A DNA stretch of 64,000 nucleotides, taken from contig OZ024826.1 in assembly GCA_964016985.1 (NCBI GenBank), positions 38,047,070 through 38,111,069 on the forward strand, given 5' to 3'. Both the position numbers and the translations under genes were made by a program. This document shows positions 1 to 11,284 of the stretch, piece after piece. The DNA is from Anodontia alba. Its lineage: Eukaryota; Mollusca; Bivalvia; Lucinida; Lucinidae. The notes under the pieces were generated by a model, which searched no databases, had not been told where the DNA came from, and saw nothing but the letters and a program-made list of their open reading frames with translations. Numbering within the stretch: position 1 is the first letter of the stretch; each line of letters begins with the position of its first letter.

Positions 1-411
1 GGGGTCAGTGGAATTCGAGCTCTCGATTTCATGACAAATCAAACAGCATGACAAATATTAAATGGAAAGATAAGCTATTTTGTGATTTGTGTTTGCAACC
101 GTACACTTAATACCCCCATATTGTAAATAATCTGGCATTTTATTATTCTTTAATTTGTTTTTAATTGTGTGTCTGTGGCAATAAGGGGAAAGTGATATGT
201 TGTAAACATATGATGTCGATAAGACACGATTGTAATCAACATACAAACAAAATAATATTGTTTCGAATAGATTGCAACTAATGGCATGAATAAGCAATGA
301 GTGTGTTTTGGGAAAACCACCTCGCAGATGCATTATAATACAGTAATTATCTTAATATGCCAATAAGTACGTCTCTCATTTCTTACCTGTCAGATACATA
401 TACCAAACTTA

Positions 412-600
412 TCCTTTACAAATCTCTGGGCTAATTCTGCTGACAACATATTGATGATCATTTTCTCAATTTTTCCAGAAAAACAGCGTTTGACGATTCA
501 TGCAAATTGTCTCCATTGGAGACAATTTGCATGAAATGTCAGAACTCTGTTTTTCTGGGGAAAATAGGAAAATACTTCAATACATTGTATATCGTCTGCT
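412..600. repeat. MITE-G copy 1
   Basis: A nearly perfect hairpin lies at about 489-545, with arms reading GCAAATTGTCTCC and its complement around a 2-base loop. It is flanked by TTTTTCCAGAAAA and its complement TTTTTCTGGGGAAAA. The outer flanks (ATTCTGCTGAC and GTCTGCTGA) recur around the copies at 7.7, 48.6, 49.7 and 58.8 kb. There is no coding capacity. It looks like a non-autonomous palindromic DNA element; the superfamily is unknown. Confidence 0.7.
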
Positions 601-614
601 GATACTTTAAAACA

Positions 615-857
615 GGGCCCAGTTGTTCAAAGCTAACGACATCGTTAGTTAACGATTCGTTAAAATTTACATCGAGTGATACGCAAATATGCTGAAATTT
701 TTTGCTGAAAAAATGTGAGTAGCTTTTGCAGTGCAAAAGCTACTCAAATTTTTGCAGCAAAAATATCAGAATATTGTATATTGAATCTGCTAAAATATTC
801 AACGAAATGGCCCTTAACGAGCTCGTTAAGCTGACGATGCTTTGAACAACTGGGCCC
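615..857. repeat. 243-bp palindromic MITE with GGGCCCAGTTGTTC ends
   Basis: The terminal inverted repeats GGGCCCAGTTGTTCAAAGC and its complement are exact over 19 bases. Subterminal GTTAACGATTCGTTAA and TTAACGAGCTCGTTAA are related. The centre holds a hairpin GAGTAGCTTTTGCAGTGCAA closing on itself at 716-746. It starts about 15 bases after the MITE-G copy. This is a typical non-autonomous inverted-repeat element; no second copy was seen in the window. Confidence 0.75.
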
Positions 858-1494
858 AGAGTGCTAAGCGTTAAACACACCTTTTGATTTAAAACAAATG
901 TTGGCTGCAGGGTATACATTTTGGCTTCCTGATCCGACTGCTATAGGAGCAGTTTGCTCAAGCATGTCTGATCTAGATCTGCCCTGCGTTTCAAACAGAA
1001 AAAAATAAAAACTTAGAATAAATCGGTGTCCAGAAAGACATTTTCTGTACGTATGTGCTTTGCATTGGTGATTGATAACACGTACAGAATAGTGGGACGT
1101 TTGATTTCAACTAAAGGCTCATATTTTATTTTGTTTTATTCTCTCTGGGATGTCAGGTAGTTGTACACGTCATTCAACATGGCCGACGGGAGTTAACGTG
1201 CCTCGCTTCACGGCATATGTTTGCCTTCATATTTTATGAAGGTCATGTTCCTCAATTCATTTATATATATAGCGCAGTGAGCGATTTTAATCAGTATTTT
1301 TGAAAATGTTCATTTTTTCCGATAGTTCCAAACTCTTTTAGATATTTTCAAAATCTGAAAACCATGCACATATTCATAGAAAAAATGTTACTTCTGACAT
1401 TTGCACCCAAAGAAGACTCAAATCAGCCTGCGTATCCGCGCATTGTGAACAGTGTCTTCGTTGTCAGCATGAAGACATTTTACATCCTTGGCTA
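858..1494. other. interval without a recognised feature
   Basis: AT-rich sequence with no hairpin, no repeat family of this window and no convincing open frame. Confidence 0.6.
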
Positions 1495-1775
1495 CATCAC
1501 GAAAACATGCCTATATAATTTCGACCCCCTTAAACCCCACTTTTATATAGTAAAACTGGGGTTTACAGGGGTATACATTATTTTTCTTATTTCTGCTCAA
1601 ATACATAGATTGTGGGTACTCGTTAGAACCGCCTCGCGGAGGCGGTTCTAACGAGTACCCACAATCTATGTTTTGAGCAGAAATATGAAAAATATCAGAG
1701 TTTTTTATCTAAATATTTTTTCAGTTTTTGGAGGTGAAATTTTCTATATGTTTGAATAGGCGTGTTTTCGTAATG
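1495..1775 (+). repeat. MITE-A copy 1
   Basis: This copy shows the complete 281-bp structure. It has a terminal CATCACGAAAACATGCCTAT, an A/T-rich arm with GACCCCCTTAAACCCCAC, and a central palindrome of about 70 bp whose arms meet at CCGCCTCGCGGAGGCGG. A second A/T-rich arm follows, then the inverted terminus ending GGCGTGTTTTCGTAATG. The two outer arms are not complementary, so the element has a direction; I call + the side starting CATCAC...GACCCCC. It has no coding capacity. Target duplications are not clear here. Confidence 0.88.
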
Positions 1776-1789
1776 ATCCAAACTGCACC

Positions 1790-1860
1790 CAGTGACGATT
1801 CTGATCAGACTGCGCAAATGCGCAGGGTGATCCGACTCTTCGTTGGGTGCACATGTAAAA
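1790..1860. repeat. MITE-C partial copy
   Basis: A single hairpin unit: GATCAGACTGCGCAAATGCGCAG closes on GTGATCCGACTC, followed by TTCGTTGGGTGCACATG. Only one of the two hairpins of the full C element is present, and it lies 15 bases from the end of MITE-A copy 1. Confidence 0.6.
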
Positions 1861-2073
1861 AGATGCGTTTTCTGACGGACTGGCTCTTATGTATACCAAT
1901 ATAGTGAAACTGGTGTCACTAACGTCTCAAAATTGGATGAATATTTCATAGACCTCCATCGGTGTTCCAGAGAATTTAGCTATAATACTTCTCACAGTAT
2001 GTTGACCCTGTGGGCGTCAATCACAACCGCAGTCGACGACATGTTAATTTTTTTTTCATCTTTCAAAACGAAC

Positions 2074-2136
2074 AAGTCTTGACATTTCATGTGAATCGTC
2101 TGCTCAGCAGACGATTCACATGAAATGTCAAGACTT
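2074..2136. repeat. MITE-G hairpin with a different inner stem
   Basis: The outer stem AAGTCTTGACATTTCATG matches other G copies. The inner stem reads GAATCGTCTGC and its exact complement instead of CAAATTGTCTCC. The whole 63 bp is an essentially perfect palindrome. Confidence 0.75.
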
Positions 2137-2800
2137 ATTTAATCTGTAAAACAAACAAAAGTTGTCTACTACACATTTTAATTAGGTTAAGGCAGAGGGT
2201 AAATGTATATTAGCCTGGCCCCACGGCTATGGGTTTCAGTTTTCTAGACTAACAAAGGTACATGCATAGTATCTCCCTTACCAAGCAGAAAACCGATCAA
2301 CCAAATTAGGGAGAGAAAAAAAAAAAAAAAAAAAAAAAACATTGCAAAAGATAGGATTTTTGGAAAATATAAATGAATTTTATGCAGATTCAAATATCAG
2401 TTAGACGGGAGCCAGTCTAAAAAGAAAGGTGTATATAAAAGGTAAGCAGAATCGAAGAACACACACAGATTTATAATCTAATATTTGCACATCGCTTCAA
2501 TTTCATTATTTGTTTCGACCAATTTCATCTGTTGGTAGGTTCCACCATTTGTCAGTACGACGTTTTCTGATTAAATGGCATTTGGCGTCATGCGTATGGC
2601 TCTTAATTAAAATATATCATCTTGAAATTACAGAATCCAGAATTTATGAAGAAAACAAACCTATATCCTTATTAGTGTCAAATATAATGATGTCTGGATT
2701 ATTAAAATCAGATTTTGGGGATTATGTTTCTACAAGTGCATATAAAATTCATTTAAAAGACTTAACCATTTATGCCTAGCGTCCCGTAAAAGGGACTTGG

Positions 2801-2867
2801 GCAAACAATGTAGACCCAGATCAGACGCCGCAGAACGCGGCGTCTGATCTAGGTCTACAATGTTTGC
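2801..2867. repeat. B hairpin copy 1
   Basis: Arms GCAAACAATGTAGACCCAGA and complement, then inner stem AGACGCCGC / GCGGCGTCT around the loop AGAAC. The two arms differ at only a few positions over 31 bases. This is the reference B hairpin. Confidence 0.8.
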
Positions 2868-3207
2868 TTTAAAAATATATGATTTCTTGTATGAAAGCCA
2901 GACACCCCTTAAAATGGAGATGGACATATTCAAATAGATTAGTAGAAGAGTCTACTCGGCATAAATGGGTTAAACAAGAAGCGTTCGAAAAGATCCGAAT
3001 CCGTATCACGTGTTCTGGTCCATATGTATATTTTAAGCTTTGATTGCTAATTCAGCAAAATACTGGTTTTTTTTTTTTTTGGTTTTTTTGTTTTTTTTTT
3101 CTAAATTTTCGAAGAAAATAAATTGTGTCAATTTGTTCCAATTGCCTCGACGGTAGATATATTCTGTTTAAATAAGAATACTATATAAGCAACAGCGTCA
3201 GGAAACA

Positions 3208-3402
3208 CGCCTTTGGACATGTGCGCCCAGCGAAGAGTTAGATCAGCCTGCGCATTTGCGCAGTCTGATCAGAATCTTCCTTGGACGCTTTTTGGATAGT
3301 CTAGGATGCAAAATTTATTCATGCGGACAACGAACACTCTGATCAGACTGTGCGGATTCGCAGGTTGATTTGGGTCTTCATTGGGCTTATATGTAAGAAG
3401 GT
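3208..3402. repeat. MITE-C copy (double hairpin)
   Basis: The first hairpin starts at GTGCGCCCAGCGAAGAG and closes at GCGCATTTGCGC. A spacer of about 60 bases containing CATGCGGACAACGAA separates it from a second hairpin of the same composition in opposite order. Termini are eroded compared with the copy at 3.8 kb. Confidence 0.75.
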
Positions 3403-3814
3403 AAGCTTTGAAGGCTAAATCAGCACAATAGATTCAAGAGCAACGACCCTTGAAAACAGAATACACTCACAAAACTGAAAAGAGCAAAAGTTTTTTGTTT
3501 TGTGGACTAGAGTAACTAGTTTCGGCCAATTAGGCCTCAACAATTAGACCCTCATATAAATTTACAAAAATCCCTGAATGGGCACAATAATCAAAAAGGA
3601 CCAAAAAATGCATTTATAAAGTACACTGTCGTGAAGTACGGAGATACCTTTAATATTGATTTTTCTTACTTTTTACAGAAAATAAGGTTTCATAATTTGC
3701 TCGAATTGTTTACAAGGTGGACAATTGATTGTCAGTTGAATATAAGAAAAGTACATTATTCTGTTCAGAAAAAGAAGAGGTTAGTTAAATTGATAATGTC
3801 ATAAAAGTATCAAA

Positions 3815-4048
3815 GGTGAGCGAGCGCATGACAAATGCTACAAAATGGCATGTGCGTCAAGCGAAGACTCAGATCAGCATGGGCATCCGCCCATTCTGAT
3901 CAGAGTCTTCGCTGTGCGCTCAAAGGGTAGCTAATGACTTAAGCTTTTTTCATGCGGACAGCGAAAACTCTGATAAGACCGGGCGGATGATCTGAGTCTC
4001 CGCTGGGCGCACATGCCGTTTTGTAGGTTTTGTCATGCGCTGGTTCAG
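3815..4048. repeat. MITE-C copy with intact termini
   Basis: Ends GAGCGCATGACAAATGCTAC and GTAGGTTTTGTCATGCGCTG form a terminal inverted repeat. Inside are two hairpins built of GAAGACTCAGATCAGC...GCTGATCAGAGTCTTC type arms, separated by GCTCAAAGGGTAGCTAATGA. It is about 234 bp and has no coding capacity. The copies at 21.0 and 60.2 kb agree in length and order. Confidence 0.82.
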
Positions 4049-4162
4049 ATAAGATATTTTTGTATTGTTATGGGGAATTCATGCATATTTAGGCGAAGCA
4101 GCGAACATGGAAAAACTGCAACAGAGGAACCGGAGGGACCGGAGCGGTCAACATAAAAATCG

Positions 4163-4218
4163 TGTGGGGTGGGGGTGGGGGGAGGGGAGGCAGGATGGGA
4201 GTGGGGGTGGAGAGCGGG
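4163..4218 (+). other. G-rich tract with quadruplex potential
   Basis: Repeated runs of four to six G separated by one to four bases fit the G-quadruplex pattern several times over on the + strand. It lies in a blank region and no gene is next to it. Confidence 0.5.
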
Positions 4219-4950
4219 AATAGCGTGGTGCCCAAATCAGTGTTACTCGTTCAAGTGCAACTTCAAATTACAAAAATATTCAGTCCGCATTGGGGTCCTC
4301 TGCCTAATGTGTGAAACATCACAGTAAAACATACATATTAATAAATATTATGATGTCAAATTCCTCAATGGCGATCTGAAGCCAGAACACAAGAACACAA
4401 GAAAACCACACACAGGGCCACGATGGCCCGACCACAGCCATATATAATCAGGCACCAACGTTCTGACACAAATTGTGGAAAATATCACTTAGTCTGAGGA
4501 CGGCTCGCCGTCATGCAGTTAAAGAGGGAAGCAAAGTTATCAACCATTATTGGGTTAACAACTGTGCATGCACAGAATATCTTTTGTAACATATCTCGTA
4601 CGAGTGACAATCACTTTGAATTGTTCTGAAAAATTAGCTTTGCTTAAACTCGTAGACTCATTCACCATAAAATTCAGAATCCGACTCACCTTCTTCCAGA
4701 AGTGTTTCAAAACCAACATTAAAATTGGAAATTAATTCAGAATGAAAACGATAAACTTCGAAACTGTTTTATGTACATGTAGTTTGTGATACGGGTGCCT
4801 CTGCTTAAAAAGTTTAGCAGTTATTTTTTTTTTTTTTTTCGATTATAAATCCTTTCTGCACTGAGTTTCTAAAATGGAGTCTTCCGTCTTTGGATTTGGG
4901 CATGTCCTTTATTGCAAACTGGGTATCGGTCAAAAAACAAGAACAGAATT
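4219..4950. other. interval without a recognised feature
   Basis: No family repeat or supportable gene was seen. A poly-T tract lies near 4826-4840. Confidence 0.55.
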
Positions 4951-5009
4951 GCAAACAGTGTAGATCCAGTGTAGATTATGAACCATCTCATCTGGGTATA
5001 CACTGTTTG
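4951..5009. repeat. B hairpin, degenerate
   Basis: Outer arms GCAAACAGTGTAGATCCAG and CTGGGTATACACTGTTTGC remain complementary, while the inner part (TAGATTATGAACCATCTCAT) has largely lost pairing. Confidence 0.65.
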
Positions 5010-5316
5010 CAAAGATGTCTGTTTTGGTCTGCAGGGATGGAAAGGTTAATGCAACTGACTGGACCAGATGCTCTAGCAAAACGTATCAATTGAGAAGTAC
5101 ATACACTATAAACCGCGAAATTGTGCTTTAGTATCAGAGGTCCTAGTGTTATTTATTTTTTATTTTTTTTTTCTATTTTTTTTTTTTTTTTTTTTGCATA
5201 GTTTTTATCAACTTTCTTAATACAAAGTAATCATTTTCAATATTTAGTATGCCATCCAAACAGCGAGACCTTAAATTAACTCTTCCAGCAGCCGGTAGAC
5301 CAAAATAAATATAAAT

Positions 5317-5377
5317 GCAAACAGTGTAGAATAAGATGAGACGCCTCGTAAATCTCACCAGGATCTACACTGTTTGC
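5317..5377. repeat. B hairpin, degenerate
   Basis: GCAAACAGTGTAGAATAAGAT pairs with GGATCTACACTGTTTGC. The inner stem ATGAGACGCCTCG / AATCTCACC is only partly paired. Confidence 0.6.
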
Positions 5378-5623
5378 CTTTTGGTTCTCGATTCTTGACG
5401 GATATTCCTATTTGCAAAAATGTATGTTTCCAAAACTCAAAGATGGAAGAGTCCATTGTAGAAACTCAGGGATGAAAGGATTAAAATTGGCCTGGTGTTT
5501 GTCAGAAAAGGGACAACAAAAAGTCTCCTAAAACTTGAAATATTTGATGGGATGAACCCTGCCATTTACTTTGTCGAGTCGCTTAATACTCCCGGTAAGA
5601 AAATAAATCCACTACATTATTAT

Positions 5624-5840
5624 CTACGCCCATGGGCGTAGACAATCTTAGAGCTTGTCATTGCTTCGGAAGCACTCTGAAAAGTAGTGGATTGGTCCAA
5701 TGCTATTTTCCATGGACTGCTCAACATTATTATAACCTTGAATTGGCCTTAAAAAACAGCTTGGTCCACGCTGTGTGCTAAGCGTAGACAAAGCTTTTTG
5801 TAAAAACTGATACTTGTCTTTGCATAATCTGTATTTGGGT
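5624..5840. repeat. dispersed repeat, copy 1 (CCATGGACTGCTCAAC type)
   Basis: It starts with the palindrome TCTACGCCCATGGGCGTAGA. It contains TGCTTCGGAAGCACT, CCATGGACTGCTCAAC and CTAAGCGTAGACAAAGCTTT. The same blocks occur in inverted order at 36055-36180, so this is a dispersed element rather than unique sequence. The 80-residue open frame on the minus strand is part of the repeat. Confidence 0.55.
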
Positions 5841-5970
5841 GTGACGGTTGCTTGAAAGTTGTATGTACACTTCATTGTGGCAAACCTCACTTCATCATTC
5901 TTTTAAATCCTTTTATACATAAAAGTTTCTAGATTGGATTTTTCCATCTTTCAATTTGTGAAATCAGCAC

Positions 5971-6210
5971 CATTACGGAAACTGAAAGTTTTCAAGTAAA
6001 AAAAACTGATATTTTTTCATATTTCTACTCAAAACATATATTGTCGGTAATCGTTAGAACCGCCTCGCCGAGGCGGTTCTAACGGGTACCCACAGCCTAT
6101 GCTTTTGAGCAGAAATAAGAAAAATAATGTATATCCCTGAAGACCCCAGTTTTACTATATAAAAGTGAGGTTTAAGAGGGTCAAAATTATATAGACCTGT
6201 TTTCGTGATG
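5971..6210 (-). repeat. MITE-A copy 2, internally shortened
   Basis: Minus-orientation copy with core palindrome CCGCCTCGCCGAGGCGG and right end ATAGACCTGTTTTCGTGATG. The left subterminal segment after CATTACGG is missing about 40 bases compared with full copies. Confidence 0.8.
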
Positions 6211-6273
6211 CAAAATCGAAAACATTTTTGCTCCAGATCAGACGGCTTATTATGGGCCAAAACAGATACGTTT

Positions 6274-6440
6274 GCAAACAGCGTACATCCAGATGAGACG
6301 GTTCATTATAGGCAAAAGCAGGCACCTTTGCAAGCAGATGAGACGGCTAAGTATGGACCAAAACAGTCACTTATGCATACAGTGTAGATCCAGATGAGAC
6401 GGCTCATATAGAGCCGTCTCATCTGGATCTACACTGTTTG
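6274..6440. repeat. cluster of B-type units with one perfect hairpin
   Basis: Two half units (GCAAACAGCGTACATCCAG and GCAAGCAGATGAGACGGC) precede a complete hairpin at about 6375-6440. Its arms CAGTGTAGATCCAGATGAG and inner stem ACGGCTC / GAGCCGT pair without mismatch. The spacing suggests local duplication of the left arm. Confidence 0.7.
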
Positions 6441-6845
6441 TAAAGGTATTTGTTTGTTCTGCTTTATGTCGTATGTTCAGGAATATTGTATACAAGATTT
6501 TATTTCGATACTTCTTCCGTTTACATACTTCCGGTACAATCTTGAAAGAATTACGGACTTAGTAAACGATATGTATTTGAACTCCAAAACTTTCATGCGC
6601 AATTTGACGTTCATTTCCACATACAAAATAGTTATTGTCTTATTAGCTGTTCCGAAATTGCGGATTTGTAATTGCTTTATTATCGTAAAAACTCTAAGTG
6701 TTAGGACAGAGATGCCTGGGCAGACAGTCTTGACCAAAAATGTCCAGCAAGATTAGATACAACAACAGATAATGAAATGGACTGGTTAAACCTTTAGGAC
6801 ATGTGGGGTAGGGAATTATGCGTCCCAGTATTTAGAGAAAGTCTC

Positions 6846-7290
6846 GGGGGGGGGGGGGGGGGGGGGGGGGGGGTAACTTAGGGGTAATTTTGGTACGGGT
6901 GTGCGAGCCAGTATTTCAAAACCTACCCCATTCATATACCTGCCTTTGAAAAAACGGACCCATTCATATACTTGGTCATCCAAAATGTTGGCCTATTCAT
7001 ATACTGCCCTTTGATTTTTTGTACCCACTTTTTGCTGGTTGTTAGACAAATATCACAATCAGTTCATGTAATAACAAGAGGATAAGCAGCCTCGAAAAAT
7101 CTCTAAGTGAAAAATATGTGCATATACCAGGATGTCAGAAAAATGGGGCTTTTCACATAGGAATCCAGAAAAATTGGGCCATTCATATACCTTTTGTTGA
7201 AAAAAGGGGGCCAATCATATACCTGGCAGTGCTGAAAAGGTGGGGGGGGGGGGGGGGGGGATGGGGGATGGGGGGTGGGGGGCTATTCGG
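6846..7290. repeat. poly-G-flanked repeat with CATTCATATACC motifs
   Basis: A run of 28 G (6846-6873) is followed by about six copies of a CATTCATATACC-like motif (near 6929, 6960, 6991, 7120, 7180 and 7212). A second G-rich tract lies at 7242-7282. The layout suggests one element with G-rich ends. No terminal inverted repeat was found, and its open frames are glycine-rich translations of the tract. Confidence 0.45.
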
Positions 7291-7466
7291 CACGCACATC
7301 CGTACTATGTCATATATAGGAAGTTACCCGCCCCCCACGAGGAGAAAGTACGGCATATATCTATAATACGTGTATATGCGTCTCTTAAAGTGCAACCAAA
7401 CATACCTTTCATGGCTTTGAAAATGTGACTTCTGTAAATATTTAAGTTAGAGACAGACAGGTCTGA

Positions 7467-7522
7467 GCAAACGGTCTAGATCCAGATCAGAATGCGTCGT
7501 CTGATCTGAGTCTACACTATAT
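7467..7522. repeat. B hairpin
   Basis: GCAAACGGTCTAGATCCAGA pairs with GATCTGAGTCTACACTAT; the inner stem is short (CAGAATGCGTCGTCTG). The following sequence TTTTACGGACAC...GTTCAATCTTTAGGATA resembles the flank of the N element at 39.5 kb. Confidence 0.55.
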
Positions 7523-7603
7523 GTCACCGATCCAGCAGTTTTACGGACACATCAACAGGTAGCAAGCTGACTTGTTCAATCTTTAGGATAAGTATGGTAA
7601 TGA

Positions 7604-7682
7604 ATTAGGATGTCCAGTACCATATCATGTCCAATACCATACCATGTCCAATACCATTATTTATGTTCAATACCATATATCT
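7604..7682 (+). repeat. short tandem repeat of ATGTCCAATACCATACC
   Basis: Four imperfect direct copies of a 16-17 bp unit in a row. Too short to class further. Confidence 0.6.
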
Positions 7683-7689
7683 GTTACAT

Positions 7690-7985
7690 ATTCACATTAG
7701 CACTCTGGATAAAAGTTTCAGCAAAATACATTCTGAAATATTTTTCTTATTTGTTTGAAATATTTTCTTATTTTGTCCAGAAAATAGGCTTTGATATTTC
7801 ATGCAAATTGTCTCCAAAGGAGACAATTTGCAGGAAATGTCGAAGCCTATTTTAGGCTTTGGCATAGGAGACAACTTGCCTGAACAGTCAAAACCTACTG
7901 CCTCGAAAAAACAATAGAAATATGATCAATCTGTCGTCCGCTGAATATGCCTAGAGAATGGTAAAGGTTAAATACTAACATGAAA
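7690..7985. repeat. MITE-G copy 3
   Basis: The hairpin at 7782-7854 has arms AAATAGGCTTTGATATTTCA and complement with inner stem TTGTCTCC around AAA. A partial second arm (TAGGCTTTGGCATAGGAGACAACTTGC) follows. The right end GTCGTCCGCTGAATATGCC then AGAGAATGGTAAAGG is shared with the 49.7 and 58.8 kb copies. Confidence 0.68.
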
Positions 7986-8068
7986 AAAAGGAAGCTATCA
8001 AGGCTTTAACTGCCAAGTCCAACTGACATCAATAGTAGCGAAAAACATTATGCTTAGTGGCAATCGAT

Positions 8069-8132
8069 ACCCAGCGGACACACAACGTTGAAATAACGTC
8101 GATCCAATGTTGACTCAACGTCTTAAGCTGGA
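8069..8132. repeat. MITE-J, short degenerate copy
   Basis: Begins CCCAGCGGACACACAACGTTG and ends with CAACGTCTTAAGCTGG, like the ends of the J copies at 48.96 and 58.6 kb. Confidence 0.55.
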
Positions 8133-9007
8133 TACACTGTCAAGGTAGGCAATTCTGTTAAAATTGTTTTGTCCCCTTCTAAAACGGGGCTCTCCTCTGT
8201 TAGGAAAGAATTTGCTTCTGTTTGGAGAATATTCTTTCTATATACAAAATTCGTTATAATGATAATTTGACAGGCATGAAACCTGCGCTCAGTGGATGAT
8301 AATTAATCAAACGGTTTACGCAATAAACATTTTACAAGAATATTATAAAGAATAATTCAAGAAACATTGGTCGATATTTGTTTGAATCATGGCAATTTTA
8401 ACAAATGACAAAAACATAATTTCTATGTGGAATTAAAAATAAAACAATGTAAATAAGTGATATCAGGAACTGATACAATCAGATCCACATCAAGTTTTCA
8501 ACCTCAAAGAGGAAGACAGACAATTACAATTACAAACAGCCACAAAAAGAACGGATGGCAAGCAGAGGTGGCAGTCCTTTCACAGAAAGGTGGCAACTCT
8601 GTTACCCAAACTTAACTGAATATATCTTTAACATTCATAATTGGTAAAAGAAAAAAAAAGAGAACATTTGTACGTATGATACTACAGAAAATTTAACAAA
8701 AAGTACCACAATGGAAGTACCTGCTTGGAACGATCAGTAATAAAGGGTTGGAGGGGAGGGGATTTAGGTGCTTAAGCTAGCTTTACGGGTTCCCAACCCT
8801 CGCCCTCAGCTTGAATTCTGGTAAAATATACATTTACTCGGCCCCGCGTGGAGGGCTTTACATATCATTTTCTGATTTAGAATTCTTGACAACAGTAAAA
8901 TTATTTTAATTGCAACAGCTTTGGAAACAATGCCAATAAGAGGGCACGCTGTATATTCTCTACCATCCACTATTTCTGTGTAAGCGGTAAGCGATAACCC
9001 CTAACTA
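8133..9007. other. interval without a recognised feature
   Basis: AT-rich, with no repeat family of this window and no open frame with recognisable features. Confidence 0.55.
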
Positions 9008-9292
9008 CGTCACGAAAAACACGCCTATATAATTTCGACCCCCCTTAAACCCCACTTTTATATAGAAAAAGTGGGGGTTTACAGGGGGTATACATTATTT
9101 TTTTTTTTATTTCTGCTCAAAACATAGATTGTGGGTACTTGTTAGAACCGCCTCGGCGAGGCGGTTCTAACAAATACCCACAATCTATGTTTTGAGCAGA
9201 AATATGAAAAATATCAAAAAATTTTATCTGAAAATTTTCATTTTTTGGTGGTAAAATTTTCAATATATTTGAATAGACATGTTTTCGTAATG
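9008..9292 (+). repeat. MITE-A copy 3, TA on both sides
   Basis: Complete plus-orientation copy (core CCGCCTCGGCGAGGCGG). It is immediately preceded by TA (9006-9007) and followed by TA (9293-9294), which fits a Tc1/mariner-type target duplication. Other A copies do not show this consistently. Confidence 0.87.
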
Positions 9293-9407
9293 TAGACTGA
9301 ACGGATGTGTGGGAATATCTGGGCCGTCATTGCCCACAAAGAGGATAAGAGTCATTATCTCTCGCTGAGCCTGATACGCGTGTCTGTCAACTAGATCTTA
9401 CATATAC

Positions 9408-9506
9408 GAGAGCAAAGGCCCAGATAATACTTTGCGCATGTGCTGGAAAACCTTAATGCGCATTTTGCACATGTTTGGAGGCATTGTTTCGCTTGGCGCA
9501 GCCCGT
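9408..9506. repeat. half of a C-type element
   Basis: GAGCAAAGGCCCAGATAATAC, GCGCATTTTGCACATG and TTTCGCTTGGCGCAG match blocks of the C variant at 23.66-23.89 kb in the same order. Confidence 0.5.
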
Positions 9507-9983
9507 CTACTATAGACTACTAGGTAAATTGATTATAGCGAATGCCAATTTTGGATACAACGGCTTCCCGTGCTGTTATGGATCTTTACTATTTACTGAT
9601 GTCCGAAAAACACCATTGCTTGTTCAATTTCTTTGAACGAAACGACTTTTAAGCGCGTGAAGATTATCATCTATGATAAATCCCATGTGTTGTGTTTCTG
9701 TTTGAATTTTGACAATCTGAACGTTTTATTGTTCTGTAATTTTTCAAGCAAATTTTATAACTTACTGAATCACAGTATTGCTAATTGGAATGAAATAAAA
9801 TGAAAAGAGCATATCCTGACATGAGGGTCAATTTAGAACATTTTAATAATTATTTACTTACATCTAAATTACTTTTCCTTAGAAAATAATTTTACAGTTA
9901 GTCACCACAACGAGAAACATTTATTTTTATTATTTCGTTTTATATGCACATTTTGAATAAAACCAACAATGCCACTGCCTTAC

Positions 9984-10260
9984 CATCACGAAAACATGCC
10001 TATATAGTTTTGACCCCCTTAAACCCCACTTTTATATTGTAAAACTGGGGTTTACTGGGGTATACATTTTTTTTTATTTCTGCTCAAAACATAGATTGTG
10101 GGTACTCGTTAGAACCGCCTCGTCGAGGCGGTTCTAACAAGTACAAAAAATCTATATTTTGAGCAGAAATATGAAAAATATCAGAATTTCCTATCTGAAA
10201 TTTTTCATTTCTTTGGTGGTAAAATTTTCAGTATATTTGAACAGGCGTCTTTTCGTAATG
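9984..10260 (+). repeat. MITE-A copy 4
   Basis: Full length, plus orientation, core CCGCCTCGTCGAGGCGG. The right half of the palindrome has mutated (ACAAGTACAAAAAATCTATAT), so the arms no longer match outside the core. Confidence 0.86.
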
Positions 10261-10329
10261 CAACTGCAACCTTTGGAGATGTAGTTTAGTAGAGAGGGTA
10301 AACATACTGAGAATAAAAACAAACAACAC

Positions 10330-10330
10330 C

Positions 10331-10361
<31 letters not shown>

Positions 10362-10452
10362 AAAAAAAGAAAAAAAAAAAGAAATAAATAGAAAAATAAA
10401 AATAAAATAAACAAATAAACAACAACAAAACAACAACAACAACAACAAAAAA
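10330..10452. repeat. A-rich low-complexity tract
   Basis: Runs of A interrupted by G, T and then CAA repeats. The long phenylalanine-rich minus-strand frames here are translations of this tract, not genes. Confidence 0.8.
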
Positions 10453-10719
10453 AAAGACAAGAGAGAAAAAAAGCAACACTATTAAACCACAAGACACAAA
10501 GCCTAACAACTTATGATTGTAGCAAAATTTATATAAAAGCGCCTCTAAGCGCCCACAAAAGAAAAGTCCCTAGTTATGTTAGCGAAGTATCGACTTAAGA
10601 CTATTAAAAGCACCTGCACCAATGGTCCAGCTTGGACGAAGCTGGACGTTTACATTATCCGCCTTTTAAGAAGCTTTCAGGATTTATTATAAGCTGACAT
10701 TACCATAAAAAGGGTCCCA

Positions 10720-10785
10720 TGCAAGAGGACTATCTTGCACCAGCAGTACTGCTGATGCAAGATAGTCCTCTTCCATGGAACTAGC
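10720..10785. repeat. isolated near-perfect hairpin
   Basis: CCATGCAAGAGGACTATCTT pairs with its complement, and the inner stem GCA-CCAGCAG/CTGCTG-TGC meets around TA. Stem about 29 bp. No second copy was noticed. Confidence 0.65.
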
Positions 10786-11168
10786 TCGCATTGTGTACGT
10801 TATATTATTGCAAGAAGATTTCAAAATTATTGACTGCTTGAGAAGACGTCACAGCGAACGAATTGTTTGAGCTTCAAGAACCTGATAAGGAAGAATAATA
10901 GAAAGAATTACACGACAAATATTCATGCTCATTAATTGACGTTAATTTATAATTTCCTTGCACTAATACTTTTCGTATATTATGAGTGGCACATTCTATC
11001 CATAGGATCTATTTCTTTTCTGTTCAGCAAGGACTTATGGTAATGCAAGTTCTTTGTCCAATATATATATATCTTTTCTGTTCAGCTAGGACTCATGCTG
11101 ATTCCAGTTAATAGTCCAATATATCTCTTTTCTGTTCAGTAAGGACTCGTAGTGATTCAAGTTCTTTG

Positions 11169-11284
<116 letters not shown>

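Noticed and set aside
1364..1651. Recurring frame ending in LGFTGVYIIFLISAQ and HRLWVLVRTAS
   Set aside because: The same peptide appears at 6.1, 35.3 and 52.3 kb because it is MITE-A read through; it does not indicate a gene family.
10191..10509. Phenylalanine-rich open frames, minus strand
   Set aside because: Translations of the A-rich tract at 10330-10452 and of MITE-A copy 4.
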